Shown: positions 10,589 to 24,100 of the stretch, piece after piece
Layout: each line of letters begins with the position of its first letter
Position numbering within the stretch: position 1 is the first letter of the stretch
NCBI RefSeq assembly: GCF_020382885.2
Contig: NC_058513.1
Location: 7,138,774 to 7,202,773, forward strand
Direction: 5' to 3'
DNA: 64,000 nucleotides
From: Scatophagus argus
Taxonomy: Eukaryota; Chordata; Actinopteri; Scatophagidae
The notes under the pieces: model-generated
The model's database searches: none
Seen by the model: the letters and a program-made list of their open reading frames with translations, nothing else
Told to the model about the DNA's origin: nothing
Program-made: the position numbers and the translations under genes

Positions 10589-13500
10589 ATGTTTCGAAGC
10601 ATTGTGAGACTTCAGAGTCTCTTTGGAAATGCCTTTGCACTCACAAAAGTGTGCCCAAGAAGCCAGCGCTTTCAGTGTACTTTGTACTCCACAGCCGCAG
10701 CAGGTAAGATGATAAATGTGGATAAAAATCGTGTAGTGCAGCAATACACTGGTATGACTTGACATTGCAAGTGTGGACTGACGTGGTGTTTTCTGCTGTT
10801 TTCAGAAAGAAAAAAATTTTATCAAGATGTTAGTATATCCCAAGGTGAAGGTAAGTGTCAAATATCATTTGTATTATGCCCGGATGTGGCAGTTATGTGA
10901 CTGAGGATGATGAGTTAATTTTAAGGGTAATACAGCTCCCCAATATGGAAAGTGTCCCTCCTAGCTGTCTTTGTTGGTAGCAATTGCACATTTGAGTTTT
11001 TGATGTAGAGATAATGGCTTAACTAGCTTCTTCCTCTCCATATTTGTATGATTTTTATAACAATAATATTTCCCAATGTTTATATAGGTGGCTTATATGA
11101 GATAAACCTAGACAGAAGGAAGCTGAAAACTCCTGCAGGAAAGCTCTTCACAGTACCAAACGAAGCACTTGCCATCGCCGTGGCCACCGAGTGGGATGCT
11201 CAGAAGGACACACTCAAGTTCTACACGATGCACATGGTATGGTCTTTGACAGGGATTTGGGGGGGGCAGTTAAATTTCTTATCCTTTTGCTTGATATGTG
11301 AAATACCGATATAATTTGAAAATAATCATTTAATTTAAAAAAAATGTGAAACACTCTCCATACTATAAAAAATACGTTTTCATTTCAGCATGCATGATGT
11401 TAACTGAAATGATTATTTGTATTTGTGAGACAGAAATATATATAAGTTATGCTATTTAAAATTGTGAACTGAAGTATTGCTAGTAATATTTTTTGCAATG
11501 AAGCCCTTGTCATGTTTTTATTCTACAAATTCCATTAGTAAAGGAGAGCTGATTAAAAATATGAAAAGGTAACTGACTGACTGACTGAGTTTGACAGTAT
11601 GGACACACTCTTCTTGCAGACTACGCTCTGCTACACAGCTCTGGACAATCCCACCCAACGCAACAAGGACCAAATGATCAAGGCTGCCCTGAAGTTCCTC
11701 GAGACTGATACTGTTTGGTATAATACTTATATACTCATTGACTTCAACCTGTTTTTAAATTACCCATTTTGAAACATGACTTTGTTCTTGCTGTGAATAA
11801 TGGCAATGACTTATTCACTGTTCTGGACATCCATATACAGCCTGATCAGTACACCTTTACATCAGTGTAACAGTTGTATTATAGATCAGTGCAGTTAATG
11901 ATAGAGCTCAACACAGTAAGACAATGACAGTATAGATATTAAATGTCCATTTTCTCAGTTTAAAAAGTGTTGAAGTTAAATATTTGTTAATGATAAAGAC
12001 ACTCAACATAATAGGATGTATTTAACAGATTATTTGTAACATAATTTTATTCTCAGCTTGATTGCTGCAGAAAAAAGTCCTGTCAACTCTTGTAGAAGCG
12101 TGTTGACTTTGATGTTGGTTATTTGCATGGATATTTGGGTATTTTTTTCACATTGCTGAAAGAAAACTCACTTGTGGCTTTAAATGTTTATGTTTTTTGT
12201 AGTTACAGAGTAGATGAGCCTTATGGCTTGGTTGAGCTGCAGAAGAATGAATGGGACCCTGTGCTGCATTGGATTGAAAACAGGTAATTACAGCATTAGC
12301 TTTTGTCGTCGTCATGCCACATTAGCTGACATTAAAGCCCTCCAAATGATGAAACAGCCCATGTAATTTAACCTACTGTATTAAGCTCTTTCTTCATTGT
12401 ATTAATCTCCCACAACTCAAATCCAGATATAATGTCACTATTGGCTCCTCGTCAAGCATTTTGGGTCCAGAGATTCCAGAAGCAACCAAAGACACTTTTC
12501 GGCAACACCTGAATTCTTACAGCTTCTGGTCCCTGACAGGTAAAACATCTTCAGACTGATCCAAGATAAGCAGTCCTAACAGTTACGTGAGGCAGAGCTC
12601 TACATTAATGTGGTTGTATCCTATACAGGGCTTGAATATGTGATTACACAGCTTAAGTCTGTTGTGCTGTCATTGGGGATGATTGACAGACATCTGAGTG
12701 TGGAACAGGCTGTGCTGCTGTCCAGGCTGGAGGAGGAATACCAGGTAAGGGAGTAGCACAATGCTTTTTCATCACTCTTTTTAGTTGGTGTCATGTAACA
12801 TATTTATTTTTTATAACCATCAACAAATAAGATGCTTGGTGGCCTTATTATTATTGTATGCTTGTATTTCTTTTAAGCACATTTCCCAGAAATCCTGGTA
12901 CTTCTCTTGCAGTGGATCTCTTCTTCAGTCAAATGTTTTAACTGAGTATAAAACATATTGGAAACTTTTTGTTTTGTTTTTTTTTTTTTTCCTCTCACTG
13001 TGCCTCCCATCTGCAAGTGTTTCAAAATCAAAACAATTGCATCATTTATGCTGGAACAACAGCACCCTCTCCTGTTTTTAGTATATTTCCCATGGAACCT
13101 GACTCGATAGCACACAATGTACAATTGAGTGTATTGGCTGACTTTGCTCTTCTGAGTTTTACTGGTTCACAGAAATTCAACAAAAGATCTCTTTGCAACT
13201 GCCCCAGCCAGGGGCTTTATGTTTTCAGATTGTCCATAAATCCCACTCTTGTAAATGCAAGAAATGTTTTATGGGGATTTCATCAAATTTAGCACAAACA
13301 TTCAATTGGACCCAAGGATGAACTCATTAGATTTTGGTGGACAAAAGTCACTGTGACCTCCCCAAAAACACGTTTTCAACCATAACTCAAGAATTCATGA
13401 ACTAATTATGACAAAATGTCTCCCAAATCTCTAATAGGATCAAATTAAACGATTACAGTTTCTGATTAAAAGTTCAAAGGTCAACTTCAGTGTGACGTTA

Positions 13501-14070
13501 TGTTCAGCAAAAACATTTTGCTGTCCAACACCATAACATTTGATCCAGTACTGAAAAAAGTGACACTAATCTTGGGTGTCCATCTTGAAAATTTGCTGAC
13601 TATAGTGATCTTCTTTTCAGCAACATCCATATTTGAACCTTCATAGTCCACCACAAGCGCACTGGTTTGATGATATTGAGCTTCAGGTGATTATTGTTGC
13701 ACCGTGTGACAAAGTTCCTATCAGTAACTACATTTATTATATGAGTCTGGCCAGACAGATGCACAGAGACATACAACCATGAAGAAGTAATTTTAGCTTA
13801 GATCTTGAACTACAGCCTGTAGTGTTATGAGTGCACCAACTGGGAATCACAATGGTTGACCTGCTACTCTTCTGCAGACTTCTTCTTATTCTCTGTTTAT
13901 TCCTTGTATATGTTTTTTTTCCTCCTGCACAGATTCAGCGCTGGGGAAATGTGGAGTGGGCCCATGACTACGACATGTATGAGCTGAGGGCACGAACTGC
14001 TGCTGGAGCTCTTTTTGTTCACCTCTCATCTGAGAGTTCAAATGTGAAACACAAACTTTTACAGGACTGA
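10589..14070 (+). CDS. atpaf2: ATPAF2 (Atp12), mitochondrial F1-ATPase assembly chaperone
   Basis: Eight exons: 10589-10703, 10806-10850, 11088-11236, 11620-11717, 12203-12283, 12427-12539, 12629-12744 and 13933-14070. Joined, they give 284 residues (human about 289). Every junction has GT/AG and consistent phase. The protein binds the free F1 alpha subunit in the mitochondrial matrix and hands it on for assembly of the alpha3-beta3 hexamer. The N-terminus (MFRSIVRLQSLFGNAFALTK) is basic, with no acidic residue, as a matrix-targeting presequence should be. Conserved stretches include LKTPAGKLFTVPNEALAIAV, ATEWDAQ, LDNPTQRNKDQ, VELQKNEWDP, VEQAVLLSRLEEEYQ and RWGNVEWAHDYD, ending in LRARTAAGALF and SSNVKHKLLQD. 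The ATG has G at -3 and is the first of the frame. Only the presequence diverges clearly from the human protein. Confidence 0.96.
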
Positions 14071-14254
14071 GAAGCATAAGCTCGGACATAAAACTCTCAG
14101 TGAGCACATAGCAAATTTGCCCCCAAACTGAGATGCACCTCAAGCACCTCTCTTTATCCATGTTTTGACATCATGCAGACAAACACAACACATATGTTCT
14201 ACTTGGCAGTGTCAGCTGCTGGGTCTGTGATCTGTTATTGAGTCCGCTCACTCT

Positions 14255-14260
14255 AATAAA
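14255..14260 (+). terminator. Polyadenylation signal of atpaf2
   Basis: AATAAA lies 185 bp after the atpaf2 stop codon and is followed by a T/G-rich stretch (TTTTTGCTGTGTTT), as cleavage sites usually are. It would give a short 3' UTR. Confidence 0.65.
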
Positions 14261-14990
14261 ACATTGGCTGCGTTTTTGCTGTGTTTATATGTGTCAGCTG
14301 CCAAGTGTGACACCCTCCACCGAGTTTCCAGGCAGTTCTCAGTCATCCGTGACATTTTGGACACTGTGTGTGGTTTCAGGCCAATGGTGACTAATGTTGT
14401 TGTCCTTTTCGTGGTAGAATGTTGTTAATTCTGCTCCTACTTTGTCTGTGTGCAGTATTCTAATACTGAAAATCACATATGCTACACAAACAACATTGCT
14501 TATATTCATTGTGATGTGTGTAGTGTTGGACTTTTGTCAAGTGCATATGCAAAATATTAATCAGCAATAGTTGAACCTACTGCATTCAAATTATTTCCTG
14601 TGGTAATGAGGTAACATTGAATGCTAAACTCAGAAAGCCTATTTATCAGTATCATCTCTGCTCCACAGTTCTGTTTCTACAAAAAGTTAAATTTTAGATG
14701 AAAAGTTGACTTCATCCTTATCCAGTAGTAATTTCCATACTGCAAGTTTAAGTTTTATTGCTTTTACAATTGAAATGAATCAGAATAATTAAAATAATGG
14801 AATTCATGTTTGTCTGTTCTCTTTCCATCTGATGTAAGCATTATAAGCTATGAAAGCTTATTATGAATGAAAACCCAAAGAAGCTTAACCTTTTTATGTT
14901 ATAATTAATTAAAATATGCACGTAGTGTTTTTCTGCACCAGCAGACATTAGATTACCAGAGCCATTTGAGTTTTATCGATGCAACCTTTG
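14261..14990. other. Intergenic stretch between atpaf2 and tom1l2
   Basis: AT-rich DNA with no open frame or RNA gene of note. In humans DRC3 lies between the orthologues of these two genes; no exon resembling a leucine-rich-repeat protein is visible in the gap. Confidence 0.6.
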
Positions 14991-15161
14991 GTGTCTTTTA
15001 TTTACGATCGCCCAACTCCCATGACGGATGTTCTAGTTGTCCAATCACACTAAAGGTCAGGATTTCTTGACCAATTACGTTGCTCTGTGAGCGGGACTTG
15101 GTGGACGTTTCCTCATGTATCATCATCATCCCATGGACTGACTTGTTTGTTATCCAGCAAG
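14991..15161 (+). promoter_or_regulatory. tom1l2 promoter and 5' UTR
   Basis: Two direct CCAAT boxes (15041-15045 and 15071-15075) lie 30 bp apart, with a TGACG half CRE-like site at 15022-15026. All are 85-140 bp upstream of the tom1l2 ATG. No TATA box is seen. The exact transcription start is not known. Confidence 0.5.
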
Positions 15162-18100
15162 ATGGAGTTCCTTTTGGGAAATCCTTACAGTACCCCGGTG
15201 GGGCATTGCATTGGTACGTAACCAGCATTTTAGGAAACTGCATCGAGTGAAGAGACATGTATTTGTCGTGAAAATGTATCTATTTTGTACGATAGTCATT
15301 TACAGGCTTGCTACCTTTAGCATGCTAGCGTCTCTGAATGAGTTCTCTACAGCTGGAAAGCCAACCTTAGCCACCTAGCTAACTATTAACGGTAAACATC
15401 TGTTGTCATTGTCGTAGCAATATTGTTAACAAACTGAAGTTATGTCTTTGGTCATTGTCAGTGTCTTAGGTTAGTGCTAAAACGTTAAAGAATACAGTTT
15501 CTCTATCTTTAAGGATGACTAATAGCCAAGTCAGCTAACAGTCAGCTAGCCACCAGTCGTCGTCATGTAATTGGTCTGTTTTTTTCTGAGAGTTTCTTTA
15601 AGTTATTTACTTAACTAACCACTTGTTTTCCAGAGAGAGCCACTGATGGCTCTCTACAAAGTGAAGACTGGACCCTCAACATGGAAATATGTGACATCAT
15701 CAATGAAACAGAGGATGGGTGAGTACCCAAGGAAAATCAATTAACATCCATATGTATTATTTATTCTCTGTGTTAAATACATTGGTTTATTTCTGTTATC
15801 CTTGTTCCTGTGCTGATTACACAATGCTTTGCCGCACCCAAGGATATGCTGTTATGATCAGTCTTATTTCTCCTTTCTTTATCTGTGTCATACTAAGAAA
15901 AGAAGCCTAGCCCTGGTTGTTTGAGGTGGATTTATGCAAGGCCTCGTTGCTTATCTCATCCCTCCATTAACCTTGTAGTGTATGTTTACGCTGGTGTGTG
16001 AAGTCCAGGTCTTGTTTGATTAGTAAGTTGTAAACTAGCTCAGACGGGTCTGACCTAGTGTACTGTATATCTGCAATCTATAAAAGGAGTTCTGACTCTG
16101 ATTTTCGCTTCTCTCTTGGGAGTGAAAGGGGTGTCGGGCAACCACTGCTGTGAGGCTGAATTCATTTGTTAGTAGTGGTCAAAGAATTCAGATGTTAATT
16201 ATTAATACACTAGAGTTACATTGTCAATACAGAGATTGTGAAAAGTCAGAAAATCATTGACATGTGCCTGCAACCGGTAGTCCCAATTTTTGCAGTTGTG
16301 TCCATCAACCTGTCAGTGTCATTCTAAAAGTCCCTTGTCTTTAAGTTTTTGGTTACTGTATTGTTTCTGTTCGGAGTGACCTACCTGTCCATCTAAGACC
16401 CATTGCATACTGTACTGTGCTGTCCTTTTTGTTTAATGTGTGTTTTTACTTGTGTGTTTATGTGGGCACAGGCCTAAGGATGCCATTAGAGCAGTGAAGA
16501 AGAGGCTGAATGGCAACAGGAACTACAGAGAAGTGATGTTGGCTTTAACGGTGAGTTAAAACGAGGCAAGAATAGGGCAACTACACTGCATTTGTTATAA
16601 TATTAAAATCATTCATGTAGTCTTATTCTCATTTTTCCCCTTACATAATATTATGCAGAATAACTCTCTTGAGGCCACTTGATTTTGCAGAGAATTTGAA
16701 ATTTTCTATTTAACTTTAGCATGTCTTTGTATAGGATTTGATTTACTGTTTGCCAGACATTGTTTCTTCTCTGTATCCATCAGGTTCTGGAGACATGTGT
16801 CAAAAACTGTGGCCATCGTTTTCATGCTTTGGTCACCAGCAGGGACTTTGTTGATGGCGTGCTTGTTAAAATCATCTCCCCTAAAAACAACCCGCCTACA
16901 ATCGTTCAAGATAAAGTACTCGCCCTGATTCAGGTGAGATGGCAATAAAATTTCTTGTACTTTGTGTGATAGAGAACTGGTGTTTCTAATTGAGTTAGTT
17001 GAGTTAGTTAGCAAGTTTTGCAGCATAGGTGTTTATGGGTTAGTATTAGTATTATAGTTTTTGTGACTGTGCAGCAGTTCAGAAGGTGTCCTGACATCCC
17101 CAGGCAGAGCTACAGTGACTCCAGGGCTTCAGCCAGGAGCAGCTCTAGTTACCTGTCGCAGCTCGGGTAACCTAGTTAGGCTCATGTGGGCTCCTCTTAT
17201 TTCCTTGAGGGAAACCATGTGACCATAGTTTACAGCACGGGTCCAGGAGGGGAACATACATCAGCAGTGAGGGAGAGAGGAGAATATAATTGCCTCTCAT
17301 TTGTCTAGTCATTAGCCAAACAAGTTTGTGAGAGGAGGGTGAGCTGGGAACACTGTGGGAAATGTACCGTACAGCACTCCTTTACAGAACAGCAGGAGTA
17401 TTGTTGACATTTCATTTAGTAAGATGGGTAAAACACATTTGGGCAACAGACTGATTTTTGATTTGACCAGTTTTTTTGGTTTTAGGCTTTATGTTGTTTT
17501 TAGGCACCCTTCAACCAAAGTAAGGAAATTGTCTTGGAAATTTAAATTGTAAGCGCACAGTTCAAAGTGTATAATGCTTCTGGATAAAGAACTCCATCAA
17601 ACACCTTTGTTCACTTGTTTTCTAAAAGTGTGTCATGAGCTGTTGTAATGGCCCAGTTTAGCTTTAGCTGTTCTATCACTGAGAAAGAGAGAAGCCAGGA
17701 GCTTTGTGGTTTGCTGACTGAATGTATTCAAGGCGGACTAACAGAAATGATCAGAGAGCAGGCCTCTCTTAGTATTCTGACATCCTTTGCTTTGTTTGCT
17801 GTGTCAGCCATCCCTTTACCCATTGTTCTTTTGTTCAGTCTGTCTCTCTCTATTTTAACTCTTTTCTCACTCTTACATTTCCAGGCATGGGCTGATGCAT
17901 TCAGGAGCAGTCCAGACCTAACGGGCGTGGTCCAAATCTATGAGGAGCTAAAGAGGAAAGGCATCGAGTTCCCCGTGTCGGACCTGGAGACCCTTTCACC
18001 TATACACACACCTCAGCGGGTAGGAGGCACCATAGTAAACAACTTAAATATGTGAAGAAGTTTCTGTGACCAAGACAGAGCATAGTGTGATTGTCTTCCT

Positions 18101-21100
18101 ACGTAATTTGTTGTATTCTGTTATGTGTTTTATCCCTTTGTCTGTTGCTTCTAGGCAGCATCAGCCCCAGAGGGCGACTCCACCCTACACAAATATGCCA
18201 CCACCACAGCTCAGCCCACACCACAAGCTGTTCCACCCGCCTACACCACCCCTCAGGTCCCTAACATTCATGCTTCTGGATCCATCAATCCTACACCTGA
18301 ACAGGTACAGTGTTTCTCCAATACTAAAACTGAACAGTTGGTTCATGGCATGAACTCACCCCGTTTCAACCTGCAGTTCCCTCAAGACAGACTCCTACAT
18401 TTTCAGGTTTCAATTTTAATGACTTGCTGGTCAAGTCTGCATCTTTCTAAACAAATCCAACATGAGGGAGCACTCCAGAGTTCGAATGCACTGCTGCAAA
18501 CATGCTTGGTGTGACAGTGTCCTAAGACAGTGGGACCCAATCCCAGTTTTATCACACGTACCTCTACAGCCATTGGTACCCTGTCAAGTACCCCTTTACT
18601 GACATTACTTGTTCCAAATATGTTCTTTTGAATGAATGAGAAACAGATGCTATGTAAAGCAGTTCATTATATAGAAGTTTATACTGTTGTTTATGTGTTG
18701 TTTTTTTTCACACAGTTGAATCGAATTGCATTGATTTTTATACAACTATTTATTCATTACTTTTACTTAACTAGTTCAACTTCTGTGGGGATTTTACTGT
18801 ACTTGCTGTACTGTAAATTTTAGGGCTTTCACTAACAATGATTTTCATTATCGATTAATCAGTTTTCATTATTCAATATATATCATAACCCTTCAGTATG
18901 TTGTCAAAAAGCTGAGAAAAATTCTTATCACAATTTCCCAGAGAAGCACTTATACTTCTTCAGAGTGCTTCTTTTGTCACACCAACGGTCCAAAAGCCAA
19001 GGACTCTTTATTTGCTATGATAAATGACAAAGAAAAGCAGCAAATCTTTACATTTTTGATGCTGGAGCTAACAAGTGGTCAACATTTTTGCTTGAGTTGA
19101 ATTATTAGCTGAACTTTCCAGTGTGCCTCCCAACAAAGTACCACTGGTTCCTGAGGTTTCTTGGTCCTCAGCAGTAATGTTGGCTGCAAATTTGATCATC
19201 ACCACATTTTTAATGTTGAACTAAGTGTATATTAATTTAAGTCTATGACGTACAGATTTGCCGGCTGCGCAGTGAGCTGGACATTGTTCGTGGAAACACT
19301 AAAGTTATGTCAGAGATGTTGACTGAGATGGTCCCCGGACAGGAGGATGCTTCAGACTATGAGTTGCTACAGGCAAGGAACCACATCTGTGTGTGTGTGT
19401 CTGTGTTTTTGTTTGTCTGTCTTCACTTTCTGAAACATTTGTGAATTAAAAAAAAATAAAAGAAGTATTTTTAGTTAAAAAAACAGTAATGTGACGCATC
19501 ATGCATGCATTTGTGTGAATTTGTACTGCGTACGTGTTTAGGAGCTGAACAGGACTTGTAGAGCCATGCAGCAGAGGGTAGTGGAGCTCATCTCCTGTGT
19601 TTCCAATGAGGCAGTGACTGAGGAGCTGCTGCATGTCAACGATGATCTCAATAACATTTTCTTGCGCTACGAAAGGTTAGAAACACACATTCAACTGCAG
19701 GAGCAAACTTATCTTTTGGAGGAAAAAAGGAATCCAAGTTCATCTGTACCCCAACGTCACTGTATGTTTTTACAAATGTGTTCAAAAAAGTCTTCAGATA
19801 CGTTTGAAGACTTTTTTTTTGTCTTTGCTTTCATGTTCTTCTTTGTTTGCCTCAGGTATGAGAGATTTAGGTCTGGGAGATCCTCAGCTCAGAGTGTCAA
19901 CAATGGGGTGAGTCAACATTTAGTACCTCGGGTGGTGAAACGCTCAGTATTTCCATTATCACTCATGGTTTATCATTCTTTGTTGTCGGCACCTTTCAGT
20001 GTCAGTAATGTGGGTTTGCATGTACAGTCAGTCAGGCTTTACAGTGTCTTTCAAGTGCTATTATCTGTCAATTACCTATCAGTGATTTACCTGATGTACA
20101 TGCCTAATTAAATGGAAACCCAACAAAGACACACATGCATTTTCTTTCATCATGAAATGCAAAGCAGATCTAATTTATTTACATTTTATTAATTGTGAAT
20201 ATTTTGTTTGTCATTGTCTTTCACCTTCGGTGATATTACAAACAGAAATGCCCTGTTGCATTTAAATCCTGTCCAGTAGGGGGAAACATTGACTGTGACG
20301 ATATGTAATCTATGCAAAGCAAAGTCGTTGCAGCTTGCAAAGTGCTGGAATTGAAATTCTCTAAGATTCATCTGCTTTTGCAGCATTGTCAAAAGCTTAG
20401 TTTCAGCGTCACATAGAAGTTGCTGATTATGTATTCATACATGCTAAGTTTTTACTGTTATTCAGAATATGACAGTATTCACAATGTAATGAATGCTACT
20501 GCAATGTGGGACATGCAGAATCTTTCTCTTAATGCTCTGTCACTGAATTCTGTAAGGACCACTATTTTCCTACCAGTCGTTACTATGTACTGCCTACTGC
20601 ATGAGTCGTATGAGTCAGAGCCTGTTCATTTGCATAGTCTTAGAACAGCTTGAAGGAAACTGTTTTGTAAAACTGAACAGAAGTGTTACACTGAGGATAC
20701 ACCTCAGTAGTAGCATGACTGCAATTTTGACAAGTGGGAAATGCCTTCAAAGGGCTTACGTCATTACATTAATCAGACTTGGTACGTGTAAATTGGAACA
20801 TTCGTGGAATATTCGTTTTTCATAAGCCATGTAAGCAGGTTGGTAGGAGTACTGACTTTCAGAATATCTTGTGTTTGAAAATGTAGTCACTGTCATTCTT
20901 TACCTCTGTTTATCTGTTATCTAACACATGGGAGTCTCACTGGTTTCAGATGAGCTTCCATTTGTCCTGCTTAATCAAAGCTGTGCTTAACTACGTTTTT
21001 GTTTTGCGCTGTTTCGAATCTGTTGGCCAAAAAACAAAAAGCTACAAATATCCAAATGTAGACTGAGAGCAGTTTTTAACAGGCTGATGCACTGTACAAC

Positions 21101-24100
21101 ACACACCTACAGCTTTGTGCAGTAGAGGCCTTTTTTCACTTCATGCCTTTTGTCAGTTTCCAGTTGTCTCCACCTCATCTCAGTATTAACTGATTCACAT
21201 TTTTTTAGTTACAAACCAAAATCTAAATGGACCAAAAACATTATCAGGAATCTGATGAAAAGCATGTGGCATACAGTATACTCTGTTGATGCAGTGGGCT
21301 TCTTCAGTGGGCTTCCTTTTTTATTTAGGCATGGTATATCTTCCATAGTTATCATTCCATTACATTGTGTCCCTGCACAGGCATGCTAATGGTATTCACT
21401 GTCTCTTCCTTTCTGTTCTTTTCTGTTCTTCTGTTTCTGTGGCTAGCTGAGACAGGCAAGTATGAAAATATTGTCAACCTCCCCAAAAGTTCAGTGTCAC
21501 CCCACAGCGATTGTTGAAACATTGTTGAATAATATGGGCCCTGTCACCCCATATAGCATGTTTTGTCTATGCAGCCCCCAGCAGCCCATGATACTGTACA
21601 ATCAACGTAGAGGTAGACTGACAGTGACGCAAGGTGCTAAAATGAATCGCTGTCGTGTTGGGTTTGCATTATCTCAAACAGTCAGGGTTTGGGATTTGCA
21701 AAATATAAACTTCAGAACCCAAAGATTCAATCTCCTCTCCTCCCTCCCTGCTGTACTTCTGCCTTCTTAAGGGGATTTCTTTTGTTTACAGTTACTATAA
21801 ATGACAACACTCAAGAAATGATGGCAAGGTCATTTAACCTTTTCCTTCATATTTGTCGAACTAAAATTTGTCTCTAATATTGATCAGTATTCTTTGGACC
21901 CCCTTAAGAAACATCTTTTTGGAAAATTACTTAATTTTCTTTTCCTCAGTTCAAGACATTTTCATGCTCTCCTCAAGCTAACCAACACACACAGTGCACC
22001 ACACCTTCTTTTTTATTTCAACCACAGAATTTTTTGTATTCCATATTTTTCAGAAACAGTCAAAGAACTATAGACTGTTATAACCGTTCCTTTCCTTAGC
22101 CTCCCTGAAATGGGTTTGTGTTGCTGCTCATCAGCCAGAAACCCTAAGTCCACTTCTTAGCTCCTACATGAAACAGGAGTTTCAGTGCATCTCATTGGTT
22201 CTTTTTCTCACCAGGTCCTGAGTGAGGCTACAGAAGACAACCTCATAGACCTCGGCCCAGGCTCCCCAGCGGTGGTCAGCAACATGCCGAGCGCAGCCCC
22301 TACCAGCTTGCCCGGCACCATCACAGTCCCTGCAGGAAGGCCCTCCTCCCCAGCCACCCTGGCCTCCCGCCTGGCTGGTCTTGGTACGCTTATCCCGCCT
22401 CAGGCGTGACATTCTTCTGCTGATGCAACATACTGCAACTGCCTATAATTACAGCTATCTAAAATTCGTTCTATTTATGCATGTATAACTGACAGTGGTT
22501 GTTAAGAGTTGAATTTCTGAACATATGAAAAACTTTGCAGATTGCACAAGCATGAGTGGCTTTGCTAAATTAGCCTCCAGGTTAGTTAGCTTATTGTTAA
22601 TGAAGCCAAACTGTTTTGGAATAGAGACTACGGCTAAAGTCATGACATCTCAGGGGTTAGGTTTATGTCAGTTTGGCATCTTGGGAAATACACCTGTTTT
22701 CAGCTGGTGTTAGTTGGCTTAGCTTAGCATAAAGACTGGACAAAAGCGCAAATGGATACCCTGGGGCTGTCAAAAGTTCAGAACTGTGCTTTGTCCTGTT
22801 GTAACTGTGAGGTTGCTGTGCTTCCAGTCTTTACTCTTAGCAGTTAATTAACTCCTGGCTCTAGCTGCATGGTTAATGCACACCAAAGCAAATATGAAAT
22901 TCCCCCAAAGTTGAACTATTGCTTTAACTGCTGCACCTGCAAACAACAGACTGCATGCTACTGATTTTTGCACCAACACTGTCTACTAGAGGACTTTAGA
23001 CATGATTGTAAAGCCTCTGTTTAAAAAAAAAAAAAAAAGAAAAAAGAAAAGAAACAGGATGTTAAAAATAGACACCGTTCAGTTCAGTGTATGCAGTAGA
23101 ATTCTGTTTTACTGTATAGGTTCACATGTATTTTTTTCCCCCTCCAGACATGGGTGCAGACAGTGTGAGCAGTACCTTGAGCTCCCTGTCTAGCTGTAAG
23201 CCTCCTTCTACCCAGGATGACTTTGATGTGTTTGCTCAAACCAGGACTGGAGCTCTGCCTGCACAACCACACAAGATGTAAGGAGAACTGTATTGTTGAG
23301 TCTACTACTCCATGTTCATGTTTTGGACATCAAAATGTACTGCTGTTTTAGATGCATTTCCGATCCCAGAGTCTTTTATTTTCAGTTTAGAAAAATTAGG
23401 CAAAACACGTTTCCAATGGTGTTTCTGTGTTAAAGCTCATTTTTATAAATGTTGTCCCAGCTCTACAGCAGAAGACAGAAATGCCACTAGCAGCCTTCCC
23501 CCCACTCTGGATGTCCTACAACCAGCAGCAGGAGCGGTGAGTCTCAGTGACACAGCCTTTTGTCCAGTGTGGACTATAGTTTTCATATCCATTCAAGGAC
23601 CATTTTGGAGTCTGTCTTTGTATGTGTGCCGTGCACAAGCTGTAACACGGTGAAGCAGACATTTGCTCCCATGCTTTAGTCCTTGCGCTTTGTCCTGGTG
23701 GTACTAATTGCTCAATTAGTTAACAAACAAACAAAAATGGTTTAAACTTTGCTGGAAGAGTTTCTTTTGGTCTGTCTTCATGCATTCATGCATTACTAAC
23801 TAGCCTGACTCATATTTTGTCTTAGTTGTTGTGTGTGTGTGGAGCTTTGTTGTTCTCTCACATAACGCTGCTGAACTGTCAAGCAGGAAAGGGAAGAGAC
23901 ACCTATCAGCTGTTACTATTAGCTTGTGACCAGAGTGTAACACCAAAGAGTCTTAAAACTAGATCCGTAACAAACCTGATGTGAATGTGCTCTGTGGGCT
24001 GTTGAATGGTCAGTTGAAATGACTGTGGTCACTGACTGAAGCGAACCCGCTGCACTGTCAGATATGACGTCACTTGCTGCATTAATGTTCAAAGGCTTGT

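Noticed and set aside
19566-20111. 181-residue plus-strand open frame
   Set aside because: It is tom1l2 exon 19542-19675 read through into its introns; homology and splice sites define the true exons.
21446-21456. Possible 9-bp tom1l2 microexon (CTGAGACAG between TAG and GCAAGT)
   Set aside because: The flanking exons already join in frame and match human TOM1L2 without it; there is no positive evidence for use.
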